A stretch of DNA of 64,000 bases from Meghimatium bilineatum (GCA_034231615.1 CM067298.1:49140787-49204786); one strand, 5' to 3'. Counted from the first letter of the stretch, positions 35,416 to 46,327 are shown. The notes: generated by a model not told the origin, from the letters alone. Numbers and translations: made by a program.

Positions 35416-35720
35416 AGGGAGCCGCGTAGCGCAGTGGTTAGCGCAATGGCTTCGTATATGTTTGTTTGTTTTGCGTTCGCTCCATTGTAACCATAACGGA
35501 TATCCGTGCGATTTCCGCCGGGAGCGTGATTACGTTGTGCCACCGTTATGCGCCTTGTAGGCCTAGCACATCCGATTTCGGCATTGGCTTCGTATATGAG
35601 TGGTACCGGATTAATCCGGGAAGTAAAGACTGCGAGGGAGAGGAGATGGCTACCACCCTAATTTGCAGAGCCTCTGAAATGTGAGATCGCTAACATCTCA
35701 CACCCCTACGGCATTAATAA
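35416..35720 (+). mobile_element. tRNA-like SINE split by a second SINE
   Basis: The head GCCGCGTAGCGCAGTGGTTAG then CGCAATGGCTTCGTATATG looks like the 5' half of a tRNA. It resumes after the insert at 35585 with GGTACCGGATTAATCCGGG in B-box position, then a body with GAGATGGCTACCACCC and GTGAGATCGCTAACATCTCA. Interrupted by SINE D at 35461-35584. Confidence 0.6.
35461..35584 (-). mobile_element. SINE family D, full-length, nested, 14-bp target duplication
   Basis: A 124-bp element. In sense it begins ATGCCGAAATCGGATGTG, has GGCCTACAAGGCGCATAACG, GGTGGCACAACG and GGAGCGAACGCAAAACAAAC, ending (CAAA)n. Direct repeats TGGCTTCGTATATG at 35447-35460 and 35585-35598 are perfect. This copy defines both ends of family D. 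Confidence 0.92.
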
Positions 35721-36693
35721 ATTATATGGATTACTTTACTAGATTATATATAGTGTTGATATGTCCATTTAAATCTGTGGATTATTTCATACAATACCAG
35801 TAACACGAATGTATGTCTCTATAATAATTCATGACAAGATCAGTAATAACGTATGAGATTATTTCACCAAACACAGGCGTGACTTACCTCTGGTTCCATG
35901 TCATACTGGTGTTGACAGATATTCAGACGTAAATTTCAAGATGAGTTCTCACGTTGGTACATCTTTAGTAGAAAATGTGCATTCTGATAGCTAACATTAT
36001 GAATCATGTGTGTATTTTATGAGACGAGGGTAAACGCAAAGGGGGTGGGGCACCACCCCACGTGCACAATAAGTTATAAGATTATCAGATAACATCATCT
36101 AGACTCATCCAGATTTATCATTACTTGTCATATCAGCAGGATATCATTTTGTTAACTGATGTTTCATGTGTCTGTCACAATAACTGTTGTCTTCTTTGTA
36201 TCTGGAACAAAAGAAACACAATTCGATATTTAATCAATAGAAATATTTAACCCATTATACGAAATAAGCAGTGACACTAGCAGATATTAATTATACACGT
36301 CCTACACATAATATTGTGATATTTGTGTAGGTGTCAACAACAAAACACAAAGTAATACTTTTATAATACACACAATAGACTGACACGAAAAACCAAAAAA
36401 AAAGAGACTAACATTTTACAAAAGAGACTGAATCTAAGTTTAAACTGAACGAGAAGTTTATGGCACGAAGTCTATATGAGGAACACGATGGATGTCTTGA
36501 AAAGTCACGTGTTTTAGGAAAGTTAATTGATCGAATTTCGAAAATGATTGCGAAGCGAGCTGGTGTCATCTGATTGAAACTGGTTCAAATCTGTGTGCTA
36601 TCTGGTATATTTAGAAAACCGTAGTTTAGGAGAGTGTAGAGATAAATATTACGGTAAAATGGTATGTCTATGGTTTACAGAGCAAAAGTATTT
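35721..36693. other. No recognisable gene or repeat
   Basis: AT-rich unique-looking DNA; a lone CTGGTTCAAATCTG word near 36587 resembles a B-box without an A-box. Confidence 0.35.
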
Positions 36694-36953
36694 CTTTTTC
36701 TGCGTTCGTTCTCAAACTCCTGCAGATTAGCAGGATGCAGGCTGAAGAACGGAATGCGTTGTGTCATGGTTTACAGCACTGCTGTGATATGTGCGCCTTT
36801 CGACCTGTCTCATCCGACTTGAGTCATTTACCTTATATGGAATGGGACAGCCAACTCCATCACATAACCTCCTTAGTCGCTTTTTACGACATGCATGGAA
36901 GGTATATAGTGTTGCTATTATTTGTTCCCTCTAGGGCCCGGCAACACACGGGA
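36694..36953 (-). mobile_element. SINE family A, near full-length copy
   Basis: Runs from TTTTTCTGCGTTCGTTCTC to GCAACACACGGG. The segment around the GGGTCACTGACCC hairpin is reduced to GAGTCATTTACC. Possible 7-bp flanking repeat AAGTATT (before the tail and after the head), weak. Confidence 0.8.
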
Positions 36954-37297
36954 TCGAGCTGAAGTATTCAGCGATATGTTGTCTTTTCGTATGTTTTATT
37001 GCATAGTTCCTCTCTCTCTCAGATCGCAGTAGCATGTGGCAGATCTGGACGTGAACCTACAGTCATTGAAACAGTAAAAATACGAACACCGCTATGATAA
37101 TTTACAGTATGGTTTATGTGTTGGTGAAATATCTGACACGGACTTGTACAACCTGCCACAACTGTTCATGTCTTTCAGTGTAATTAATCACCAGGAGAAC
37201 AGTAAAATAACAATACTGCATGAACTGTATTCATTTCTCCAATTAAATTGTCATTATTATTAAGTGGCGTAATAGATCTCCACAATTCTCTATCTTT

Positions 37298-37569
37298 TCT
37301 TCTTCGTTCTCAAACTCCTGCAAATCAACAGGGTGTATGCCGGAGAACGGAATGCGTTATATAATGGTTTACAACTTTGATATAAGATCTGCGCCTTTCG
37401 ACGTGATACATTCGTCTTCAGCATGGCTTCTGGTCACTTTGATCCTATGTCGGATGGGACAACCAACTATATCCTGTAACATCCTTCGTCGCCTCTTACC
37501 ACATGCATGGAAGCAATACAGTGTTGCTATTATGTACATATATATCGGATCTCGGCAACACACGGGCGT
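37298..37569 (-). mobile_element. SINE family A, near full-length diverged copy
   Basis: TCTTCTTCGTTCTCAAACTC through GGCAACACACGGGCG. The GCTCCCCTTTCGGG hairpin region is replaced by ATGTACATATATATCGG, so the first hairpin is lost. Confidence 0.75.
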
Positions 37570-38238
37570 CTCCATTTCTAGTATCTTGTAGCAAGCAGTA
37601 TCGTTATTGACTCTTTGCAATGTCACCATGTTTACTTATCCAATATTTTCACCCGCAGTCGACATCAATCTCACCTGCCTTCAATCGCCTCCGTTGTAAC
37701 TATGGTCTCATATTGAAATTATTACGTAATCCCGGTTTGAAATTTGACTCTTTCAACACCCACTCGTTAGTTGTTCTATCTGTTCACAGTCAATTCAATG
37801 GTAGGAGAATGTATTGCCACAAACAGGAAGTCTTATCACTGGGTAAAGATAAAATAGAAAAAAATAGTTATAGGGCAGAGTTTCGTCTCTACAGTTTCCT
37901 GTCTAGTTGCTTAATACGTTCAAGGGCTAACTAGCTTAGGTAAACATTCCTGTCACAGACAGGATGGAGAAAGGAACATTTGCATGAACTTAACATGTAG
38001 ATTGACGTCTCTATTCAACTTGCGAAATTAACAAATTAAGTCAAAATAAAATGACAGGTCCGAAGTAATAACTGATATACAGCGTGTAAAATCAAGAATA
38101 TGTGTGCGTATGACGAAGTGCACAAGAAAAGGGTTAGATAGGAAATGTAAAGTCTCTGTTTTGCAAGACAAGTCTCTTTCACCCATAGGAGTGTGTTCAT
38201 TTTAGTTATATTAGAGCGTGTTCATGAAATATATGGTT

Positions 38239-38320
38239 GTTTGAAGTTCACAATCATGTCACAACGGTCCAACCAAAAAAATAACAAAAGAAAATACACA
38301 GGCCAAAGATAAGACAGCTT
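38239..38320. repeat. 82-bp direct repeat, copy 1
   Basis: Identical at about 80 of 82 positions to 38774-38855, in the same orientation, 535 bp apart. It contains TTCACAATCATGTCACAACG and GGCCAAAGATAAGACAGCTT. Either a local segmental duplication or two copies of an element. Confidence 0.9.
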
Positions 38321-38372
38321 CGAAATCTGTATGTTGAAAATAGCAACGAGATAGTTATGACATTATATGAAT

Positions 38373-38482
38373 AACTTTGAAATCATATATAAACAACTTT
38401 GGAATCATATATAAACAACACTCAAACTATATATGAACAGTTTTGAAATCATACATGAAAAGCTTTGGAACAATATATAAAC
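38373..38482. repeat. Minisatellite, 22-bp unit, five copies
   Basis: Five diverged units of AACTTTGAAATCATATATAA plus AC. Located between the two 82-bp direct repeats. Confidence 0.85.
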
Positions 38483-38579
38483 AACCTGTAAATCAATAGG
38501 AGCACTTTAACATAACAAATAGATATCCGTATTTTTTCTTCTCCAGCTTGCTTAAAATATGTACCGGTATATGTGATAT

Positions 38580-38834
38580 TTACTCCTCAATAACCTTCAC
38601 AATCTTTTGCAGCTCATACAGGTACCATTCAGCTTTGGTTATAATGTTGTCTCTCATATCTCCTGGATTCTCTGGACAAATGAGACCTTCCAGTAATTGA
38701 AGCTGGGACCTTTCAAGTAATAGGGCCCGGATAAGCCTCGGCCTGACTTTCCGCAACAAAACAGGACCATAGCGTTTGAAGTTCACAATCATGTCACAAC
38801 GGTCCAACCAAAAATATAACAAAAGAAAACACAC
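38580..38834 (-). other. Unassigned open frame, possible exon
   Basis: 84-codon minus-strand frame with mixed, globular-looking composition: VLLRKVRPRLIRALLLERSQ, LQLLEGLICPENPG and ITKAEWYLYELQKIVKVIEE. The helical, leucine- and charge-rich pattern is vaguely like a small death-fold domain, but no diagnostic residue was recognised. Its N-terminal 20 codons lie in the 82-bp direct repeat. No repeat family known from this window overlaps the C-terminal two-thirds. It could be a real exon or chance; no firm splice sites were identified. Confidence 0.22.
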
Positions 38835-38855
38835 AGGCCAAAGATAAGACAGCTT
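38774..38855. repeat. 82-bp direct repeat, copy 2
   Basis: Partner of 38239-38320 with about two mismatches (AAATATAAC versus AAAAATAAC; AAACACACA versus AAATACACA). Confidence 0.9.
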
Positions 38856-39169
38856 GAAGTGATTGAAGTGATGCGCCTTTTTGGCTGGTTACTCCGTCTT
38901 TAACATCTGTACTTGATATGACAGGCGGTGTCTTTCTCGATTATGGGAAGGCCTGGTCAATATTAGTTTTCAGCCTTTATTGAATGAACTAATTACTTTT
39001 CTCTATCCCTCTAGAGAACGAGTATTTAACAATCATATCAGTGAAGTAACGCCAATAGACGCCAAAACGCTCGGCGTCCTCTTTAAATAACGTAAGTAGG
39101 CAACAAAAATTAATATATATTTGCTATAAACATTACACACAGATATTAGCTGGTTTATTCGTTATTTGA

Positions 39170-39233
39170 CAGATATCCGCCCTTGAGGAACACACTACTT
39201 ATCCACCCTTGAGGAACACACTAAGTATCCGCT
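39170..39233. repeat. Short tandem duplication, about 27 bp x 2.4
   Basis: TATCCGCCCTTGAGGAACAC then ACTA repeats once almost exactly, followed by a partial TATCCGCTTTT. Confidence 0.8.
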
Positions 39234-39654
39234 TTTGCAATTTGAAGCCAGATGACTTTGGCGTCAATATAAAACTATCAAGAAAAAATACATGAAAATT
39301 TGACACTAAGAATCTTTGGCGTCGAAATTTTTTTTAATGACAATATATATTTTTAAAGAATCCCGCAGTGCCTGGTAATGCAGAAGTTGGAAAACACGTT
39401 GATCTATAAATATATACCGCACTGGCCTATAGAACGCTGGCTTCATACCAATCGTACGGTTAGAAATAGTATATGATGACGCGTTTTCTGAGAATTGCAA
39501 ACTAAAAACCACTATCTGTTACAATGTACTTACGCCAAACACTATTATTTCTTTGTATGCATGTAATTAATTGTGCTGTGTATAACTGTTGAATTTCGGA
39601 AAAAGGTACGTTTACCAGACTCAAAAATTTGTATCTATCGTTTGATATAGATTC

Positions 39655-40083
39655 TATCTATATATTCCTTCGATATTCCTTCGGTGTCGAACACAGTTCG
39701 TAGGGCAGAAACCAGAGCTCTTCAGTTCGGGTGATGTGATGTTACTTTGAGACATATAGTCATACCCTATTTGATGGTTGTTCTGCACAGAGTCTCCCCT
39801 AGTCTTCCTCTTCTTTTGCCATCTGGTACCCATTTTAATGCTTGTAGTGGCAGTCTGGAATTCATTCATTCTAAGTACATGTCAGATATAGTCCATCGTT
39901 TTTCTTATTGTTTTAGAAACATATTGCTGTCTGGTGTCTTCTCTTACTTGCATATTATTCATAGAATACAAGATTATATAAGGCATGTTTGTCTTTTAAA
40001 AAATCGAGTAACTATTGTATATAGGGAAGTAAAAGTGCATTTCAGGGGTGAACACACAATATTTTTTGGGATGGGAGGGGTGG
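39655..40083 (-). mobile_element. LINE 3' part fused to AT-rich segment (repeat family L), copy 1
   Basis: The whole interval is an inverted counterpart of about 62865-63250. The minus-strand frame includes TSIKMGTRWQKKRK and SSGFCPTNCVRHRRNIEG, corresponding to the better NRLPQQALKWVSDGK frame of the second copy: the C-terminal end of a LINE ORF. Upstream of it both copies share AT-rich sequence with TATATAGGGAAGTAAAA and TCTTCTCTTACTTGCATA. The same truncated configuration in both copies suggests this composite was itself amplified. Confidence 0.65.
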
Positions 40084-40579
40084 AGCTGGTTTATTCGTTT
40101 TAACCTACCTATCAATTTATATATTAGTTATATGTCAGTTTTAACTATTTTAACCTACATATCAATAAAAATCCCCCTCTCTATAAATTCAAGCTAAGAC
40201 ACTGAATCATACCCCAATTATTATATCCTGTCCTACTCTTCTAATGCCCCCACAATCACCCTCATATGTTTCGAACTCTTTTCACATAAAATTTCTTGAT
40301 TCTTATTATCTGTTCATGGAGAATACACAACAATTGACTTGGCTATACTATTATCTGATATTCTTAAATAAGTCCTACCCGTCGACGTGGAATGAATTAG
40401 GAAAAACAGTTAAATACAAGCAATGGGAAAAGTTCGTTCAAGATGTGTTCCACGCGGAGTATGGTAAATAGATCATTGACACACACAAAAACAACCACAC
40501 AAAACATTTAGAATAGTAGTTAGAAATTAACACAAAATAGTTGCTTTTATCATGCTAAGTCGAAATTATCAAATCAACA
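40084..40579. other. No recognisable gene
   Basis: Contains a 75-codon plus-strand frame (40244-40471) with many aromatic residues and no recognisable motif. Not supported as a gene. Confidence 0.3.
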
Positions 40580-40692
40580 AAGTGCAGATATCGCAGCGAA
40601 GCTGTAAATCATTATACATCATATCATTCCATTTTTTGGACTACATCCTACTAATCTGCAGGAGTTCGATTACGCAAGCAGAAGAGGCAGTA
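40580..40692 (+). mobile_element. SINE family A, 5'-truncated copy
   Basis: AGTGCAGATATCGCAGCG, AAGCTGTAAATCATTA, then CTAATCTGCAGGAGTTCG and GCAAGCAGAAGAGGCAG. The 3' 110 bp only; the tail has mutated to GAAGAGGCAG. Confidence 0.72.
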
Positions 40693-40712
40693 AATGATTC
40701 AGGTGCAGTAAA

Positions 40713-40932
40713 AGAAGACGCCACCACGTGTTTAATTATTTCCATTGTCTATGTTTGGAAATTTCATGTTCATATTTAATAATTGAATAGGTATTTATTT
40801 AGGGTTAGTTATTTAAAACACAACTATCCTAACCCTAACCCAAAAATAGATTAATATTTAAATTATTAAATGATAAACATGAAATTTACAAACACAAAGG
40901 ACATCATTTGACTACGTGGTGACGTCTACTTG
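40713..40932. mobile_element. Foldback element, family c, with telomere-like words in loop
   Basis: Inverted arms of nearly 90 bp (about 40713-40800 and 40845-40932). AGACGCCACCACG pairs with CGTGGTGACGTCT, and GAAATTTCATGTTCATATTT pairs with AATGATAAACATGAAATTT. The loop side has TTTAGGGTTAGTT and CCTAACCCTAACCC, i.e. two (TTAGGG)-type units in opposite orientations. No coding capacity. Confidence 0.75.
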
Positions 40933-41639
40933 TAATATGCCATGGGAATCAGTTATCACATTTTAACAGAACAAATCATATAGTAATTAACGAAATGAAC
41001 TTTCACTAAAGACGCAAAAATCGCCGCATCCATCATTCTGCGCGCAATGCACTGAGAGCATTCATTGGCAGCATAAGTTGCGTCTTTTTAATCTCAAGTC
41101 ACAGAAGCTGTATGAAATTACAACATAATATTAAAAAGTTGGAATGTGACACGTGATGTGGCCACTGATTTCCGGTATGCACACAGTAAATTTTGTGTAT
41201 TCATATTGGTTAGTACATCTACTATTCAACGTCTTTTTGAATAATTTCTTTATTTTATTGCTTTAAATAGATTTAACGAAAAGAACAAAGTATTAGGGTT
41301 TACAGTTTACAAGCTAATACGAAAAAAATAGTTCACAAAACACAATGAATCTACGTTTCAACCAAATGGTATTTATCAAGAGTATTTTATGCCAATAAAC
41401 AGTAATAAATTCGCTTATAGATGTCTTTACATTCGACATGGAGTAAAAATGTGGTTTTCACATTGTGCTGTACCAATATGTAAAATATACTGACCATTTT
41501 GTACTGTGACCTTAATTAAATATTTTGTGGACTCTTTGAGGTCGCCCTAGCATTGAGATTCCAGAATATAATTTCCCACCAAAAGGTTATGGGCTATTTT
41601 CATCCACGTGGCGATTAAGGACATAGTTCAAGGTTACCC
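40933..41639. other. No recognisable gene
   Basis: AT-rich DNA. 41345-41385 (CTACGTTTCAACCAAATGGT... TTTATCAAGAG) resembles 23510-23545 and may be a fragment of a dispersed repeat. Confidence 0.35.
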
Positions 41640-41740
41640 TGGTGTGGAGGTACAAAAGGGAGCAAATAACAATAACACGGTGGTCTACCATGCATGTCGC
41701 AAGATGCAATTAAGAAGATTTGGGCCTTGGAATCGATACC
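41640..41740 (+). mobile_element. SINE family A, 5'-module fragment
   Basis: AAAAGGGAGCAAATAACAAT, ACCATGCATGTCGCAAGATG and AAGAAGATTTGGGCCTTGG track the 5' module. The core and GAA tail are not recognisable downstream. Confidence 0.5.
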
Positions 41741-42189
41741 CATTAAAAAGCAAAACATAATTTAACAAATTAGATATCACAAATTAATACAGAGGTCTTT
41801 GACAGTCCACATTTCATAATGGTCATATTTCCTGGTTCGATGATTGCGTCTCACTAAAAAGAGGCTGTAATCGTAATTCTAAGCCCAATAATTGAACAAA
41901 CCATAAACTGTCTTAAATGGCTCTTTTTTTACAATGAAACCTGAAATATGATACATGACTCTAACGGAGTGGCATAACAAAGAAAGTTCGAAGTGCCATT
42001 TGTTGCTGATGTCGCGAAATACACCATTCTATTATCTTTAATACCTTTAATTACTTCCTTTCTAGAATGTTAGAATAATGCCTGATTAAGAAAGAACAAT
42101 TAAAGACATTTTAAAAATTTAAACTATAAAATGGCATATTGTCATATAATAAACATAATGAAAAAGGAAATGGAGGCATATGAGAACTG

Positions 42190-42395
42190 TTGCTGGCCTT
42201 ATGGCAAAATAAAATAAGTACATTGAAGGCAACAGAGACAGAGGGAGGCAACATGAGAAAATATTAGTTTGACAACCTGGCACGGCAAGGAAACCATAAC
42301 GATCGTGATACATAATGTTGGAGGTAGAGAGCTGTGGAGAGCCATGATTGCATACGCCAACCAGCATAGCACCTGATAATGATGACACGCCACAT
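42190..42395 (+). mobile_element. LINE fragment, 3' coding end
   Basis: AAGGCAACAGAGACAGAGGG is shared with 45.23 kb. It continues with CAACCTGGCACGGCAAGGAA, matching the LTTWHGRETTMILIHNTG coding segment seen at 48.29 kb, then GAGAGCCATGATTGCATACG (encoding RAMIAYAN). This is the extreme C-terminus of the lineage at 6.7 and 44.8 kb. Minus-strand frames here are shadows. Confidence 0.68.
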
Positions 42396-42649
42396 CAATG
42401 GATACGCAGTGGTGCTATCAAACGAAGAACAAAAGGCAATCATATACTTTCAAGCAATGAAACCATGAGTTATACAAACTTTTAGATCAAACGGAAACCA
42501 AAATTAAATGTCATTGAATGCTAGGCACCAACAAAATATGGAGAAAGAATCTAAAATACTATAGTAAATTGTGACATCAAATTAAGTTTGGTAGCATAGT
42601 TTATGATGTAGCGGTCAAAGAGCATTTATTGGCTGGAAAGATTTTATAG

Positions 42650-42815
42650 GAAATATAAATGGATCATTAGGTTGCCATTGCAGTTTATATATGATCCAGA
42701 TGCACAACTGTCTGCGATTAGGATTGAACCAGGTATATTGGCATTCCGAGACGCGCTCTATAACTCCCCGCCACAGAGCCAGGTCGCGTTCTCTAACTTT
42801 TCGCCACAGATCCGG
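42650..42815 (-). mobile_element. tRNA-like SINE, family J, copy 2
   Basis: Minus strand: CCTGGCTCTGTGGCGGGGAG, TTATAGAGCGCGTCTC, CTGGTTCAATCC, then GTTGTGCATCTGGATCA. About three quarters identical by eye to 8895-9010. Confidence 0.62.
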
Positions 42816-43114
42816 ACATAAATTACAAAGCATAAAAATAAGGGCAATAATACTAAAATGTTAAATGAGGCTTAAATAAAAAAGATCGATGATAAAAGGG
42901 CATTAAACATGTCACGGAACAAAATGTGTGGCTAATTTCTTTGTATTAAATTAACTAGTGATAGGAGGAAGAATAATTAGATTTTTAAAAAAAAGAAACA
43001 CAAAATCACATGCAGGCCACCAGACCGCATTTTACAAACCAGATTATATGTACAGTATTTGTCTCCATAGGAAGTTTAAAACATCACTACATGAACAATG
43101 GGAACATCAATAAT

Positions 43115-43486
43115 GTGTTAAAATAGCAACTCACCATACATAGAAATAAGAAGAGAGGTTTGTTTGTGAACCCCTAGAATTGCGAACGATTAGCTCTTAC
43201 TTCTTATGTGCATAGGGGTGGTTTTTCTGAGCTTTCTTTCATACCCCGGAGACTTCAGCTTTCAGCTTGGTGCAATACCTATTGAAGGAGCCTTCTACTC
43301 ATAGAGAGTCTATAATTGAAAGATAACATGCTCCAACGCTTCCATAAGAGAGCCTCAATATAACGGCATGTCATCTACTACAGTTTTCTGTTGCATGGGT
43401 GGTTTGTCTAGTGGGCAATTGGTGAGACCCACAGACGCAGCCGCATGCGTAAGAAAAGGCGTAAGACAAGGATGCATTTTATCACG
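43115..43486 (+). mobile_element. LINE RT fragment interrupted by repeat H
   Basis: Bases up to 43158 encode a relic of the segment just before RT motif B (SPYIEIRRE, identical to the element at 28.5 kb). After the insert, 43459-43485 encodes GVRQGCILS. The two parts join in the expected order, so repeat H inserted here. The LINE then breaks off into a tRNA-like SINE. Confidence 0.72.
43159..43449 (+). repeat. Dispersed repeat family H, full-length copy inside an RT
   Basis: About 290 bp, from TTGTTTGTGAACCCCTAGAA to ACGCAGCCGCATGCG. Flanking TAAGAAGAG (43147-43155) and TAAGAAAAG (43450-43458) form an 8-of-9 direct repeat, supporting transposition. Partial copies occur at 9373, 18911 and 53784. 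No coding capacity; class unknown, possibly a SINE. Confidence 0.75.
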
Positions 43487-43489
43487 TAA

Positions 43490-43625
43490 CTATGTACCTT
43501 CTGTACCTACAAAAATCCAGTTACCTCCGAAAAATCCACTTTGTAAAAAAAAGTATCCCGATCCGGTTTCGAACAGGAGCCCTCTTGATCACAAGGCACG
43601 GCTTAACCACTACGATACGGAGAAT
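43490..43625 (-). mobile_element. tRNA-derived SINE, family T, copy 2
   Basis: Minus strand: TCTCCGTATCGTAGTGGTTA (A-box), GTTCGAAACCGG (B-box), then a T run and ACAAAGTGGATTTTTC, matching the body of the copy at 29472. It lies directly after the broken RT motif B. Confidence 0.7.
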
Positions 43626-44265
43626 ACCACTTAAAGGGAATGCACGATGTTGTGAAATGTAGTTACGAATCAAGTACCTCTGATGACCATTTTAAGAAGA
43701 GAACAAGGGTATTTCTTGGGAAGTTCTTTTTCTACTAACTATAGCTTTATTATGAAATCAATAATAACAAATTTAAAATCAGATTCTGACAAAACAACTA
43801 GAGGACCTTGCCTTGATATCCCACAGCAAAACAAAAATAAAAGAAACTGAATATTCTACGAGAAAAAATGAATATTCTCGTAAATAACACAATAAAATAG
43901 ATGTATACTGCTATCGCGTGAAACCGTTACAACAAAAAGACTATACAATGGTTCCATGTAACGACTTATTTATGAATCGACATCATTGCCATTGTAGCAG
44001 GATATAGGTGCTCAATTCCCATAGAAAATGTCGAATGTCTGCTGATGGTTCCTATGGCTCGCTGGTTGCTCTATCTGCCCTGTGGAGTCCGCTTCCAGCA
44101 GCCGATCGTGACACGGATTGAGCACATTGTTTAACAAACATTGGATGCAAGACTTTTATTTTCGTACACGTCCACATGTCCCGGGCAGTAGATTCATGTG
44201 GACAGTTGTATATTTCCAAACATCGCTTTAGGGATTAAGCACAAGCTAGTGTTTTTGTGGCTAGA
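43626..44265. other. No recognisable gene or repeat
   Basis: AT-rich on the left, mixed composition on the right. Nothing supportable. Confidence 0.4.
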
Positions 44266-44277
44266 GATTTGGAGTTT

Positions 44278-44437
44278 CTTCTTCTTCTTCAGAGTTCATA
44301 CTCAAACTCCCGCTGGATCTTTCTTGTAGCAGGGCAATGGTCCTACTAGATTCCAGCAGAATTTAGTCCAGAGAATGGAAATGCGTTGTGTCACCGTTTT
44401 ATTTGCGACAATGGCCCGACACATCCGTCTTCGGCGG
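44278..44437 (-). mobile_element. SINE family B, full-length copy with target duplication
   Basis: Antisense on plus: CTTCTTCTTCTTCAGAGTTC, TTCTTGTAGCAGGGCAATGG, GAATGGAAATGCGTTGTGTC, ACATCCGTCTTCGGCG. Flanks GATTTGGAGTTT (44266-44277) and GATTTGGTGTTT (44438-44449) are identical at 11 of 12 positions. Confidence 0.88.
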
Positions 44438-44799
44438 GATTTGGTGTTTGATAACAACACAGAAGAAAAAGAAGAGAGATCTACTATTATGGTACGCACA
44501 TTAAGTACCTTAGAACTTCAGGAACGCTATTCTCTGTTCGTGATTTTGTTAGATCACACATAATTGAGGAATGTGTGTGAAAACTCCTAAGAACAAAACA
44601 CGCAGTAACAAAATGTGTAGTATAGAAGAAACGCTACATACCCCTCCGTGAACTAATGTAACTGGATAACAGGATGTAACGAAAACTGTAGTATCGCTAT
44701 CAAAAAAGCTACCGACCCATTCATGGACTCCTCAAATGAAAAAAAAACAGTCAGTAAAATATTTGTACATGACACCATATAGATTACAGCCAAAGGTAG

Positions 44800-45390
44800 A
44801 CACCAATGGTAGACTAATTTACCTTTGGTAGACTACGATTACAGTAGATGGAAGAAGTTCAACAGAAATAAGAAGCAGAATAGGGCAGGCATAAACAACA
44901 TTTAGAAAAAAATATATATTGTTGTAATATGACCTAGTCATTAGAGGTGAGGGAGAGAGTTCTTCAGTGCTATATAACACTTATACTAACATATGGATGC
45001 GATTCTTGGACAATAAATAAACAGGAAAGCGGGAAATTAGAGGCACTAGAACTGTGGTTCTAGGGAAGAATGCTGAGAATACAATGGACTGCCAGGAAAA
45101 CTGATGTGGATGTATTGAAGGAATCAGATACGAGATGGAGCTTAATAAACAATATAAGAAAAGGACAACCTTCATTATTGGCCATGTTATGAGACAAGGT
45201 TTGGAGAACATAGTCACAGCAGCAAGATTGAAGGCAACAGAGACAGAGGGCGACAACATGAGAAAATATTAGTCAGTTAAATAACCTGGTACAGCATGGA
45301 AACAACAAAAATCCTAATACATAATACTGGAGATTGAGAGCCATGATCGCCTATGCCAGCCGACATGGAACCCGATGATAATACCACGAA
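44800..45390 (+). mobile_element. LINE fragment: RT C-terminal third, heavily mutated
   Basis: In shifting frames: TVDGRSSTEIRSRIGQA, LILTYGCDSWTINKQE, LEALELWF then GRMLRIQWTARKTD, GHVMRQGLENIVTAARL and ATETEGDNMRKY, followed by a WHGNNKNPNT-like tail and ESHDRLCQ words. Same lineage as 6.7-7.26 kb and 42.19 kb. Multiple stops and frameshifts; the catalytic region is absent. Confidence 0.75.
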
Positions 45391-45759
45391 AACGGTGGAT
45401 AGAAAACATCAAGATAACCTAGAACAAACATTGACTCAACAAAACCATGGCGACACAACTGGCATTGGAACGAAAACTGATGTCCCCCACCCCTACGCTT
45501 AACGGCAAGTGTACATAACATAATATAAAACATCGTCCATCTGGGAAGACAAGACACGATATAAAGAGGAATAACTCCGTTTATATTTTACTTAAATAAT
45601 ATTTTTAAATCTAGAACGAATTATGTACCTTTCTGTGCAAATTAATTCAAGATAATTTCGTAAAACATTTATTTTCAATTGACAATTGGAATAGATTCAC
45701 ACATATAATTCAACTCATTATCGCTAGTTACACGTAAATATATATTAAGCCCTTTACAA

Positions 45760-46018
45760 ACGATATCGATAACATCAGATCGATAACCAAAACAATACCA
45801 GTATTAGTACACATCAAGAGACAACAGATCAAGTGGTTTTAACTCTTCCTGGCTACCAACAGACATGCCACAGATGACCATGACACATATATATCACTGC
45901 TATAGAGTTAAAGGCAGACCATGTAAAAGATGGATCACAGAAATTGAAGAGAACACGGAAACAAGCTTACAAACAGCACACAAGAAGGTCATCTCCAGTG
46001 AACTCTTCTACCCCTGAT
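45760..46018 (+). mobile_element. LINE 3' fragment (lineage of 26.3-27.2 kb)
   Basis: GATAACCAAAACAATACCAG and ACCAACAGACATGCC (encoding ITKTIPVL and LPTDMP-like residues), then VKGRPCKRWITEIEENTETS and LQTAHKKVISSELFYP. It aligns with the part of the 26-kb copy lying beyond its SINE insert. Only the 3' 260 bp remains. Confidence 0.75.
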
Positions 46019-46327
46019 ACCGCAGCTCAAACAATGGCCAAAGCGTATATATAGATAGACCAAAGCTATCAAGTGATGCAAATACAAAATTAGTTTTTCT
46101 TTCGCAAATTCTGGAAGCACGGCAAAAATTTCTGATGAGTTTCTCAAACACTGCAACAGCGAACAGTTTTATTATGATTTTTTTCATAAAAAATTTCCAG
46201 ATTAAAATCAAGGTATTTTAATATGTTTCAATTTCTGTCTTGCTTCTGAAGATTGAGTGTATTACTCCAACATTATCGAGCATTTTAGTAAGGCGGGCAT
46301 ATGACTCATTTATCATCCAACCAGTTT

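Noticed and set aside
40790..40850. Interstitial telomere array
   Set aside because: Only about two TTAGGG-type units on each side of a hairpin loop; part of a foldback element.
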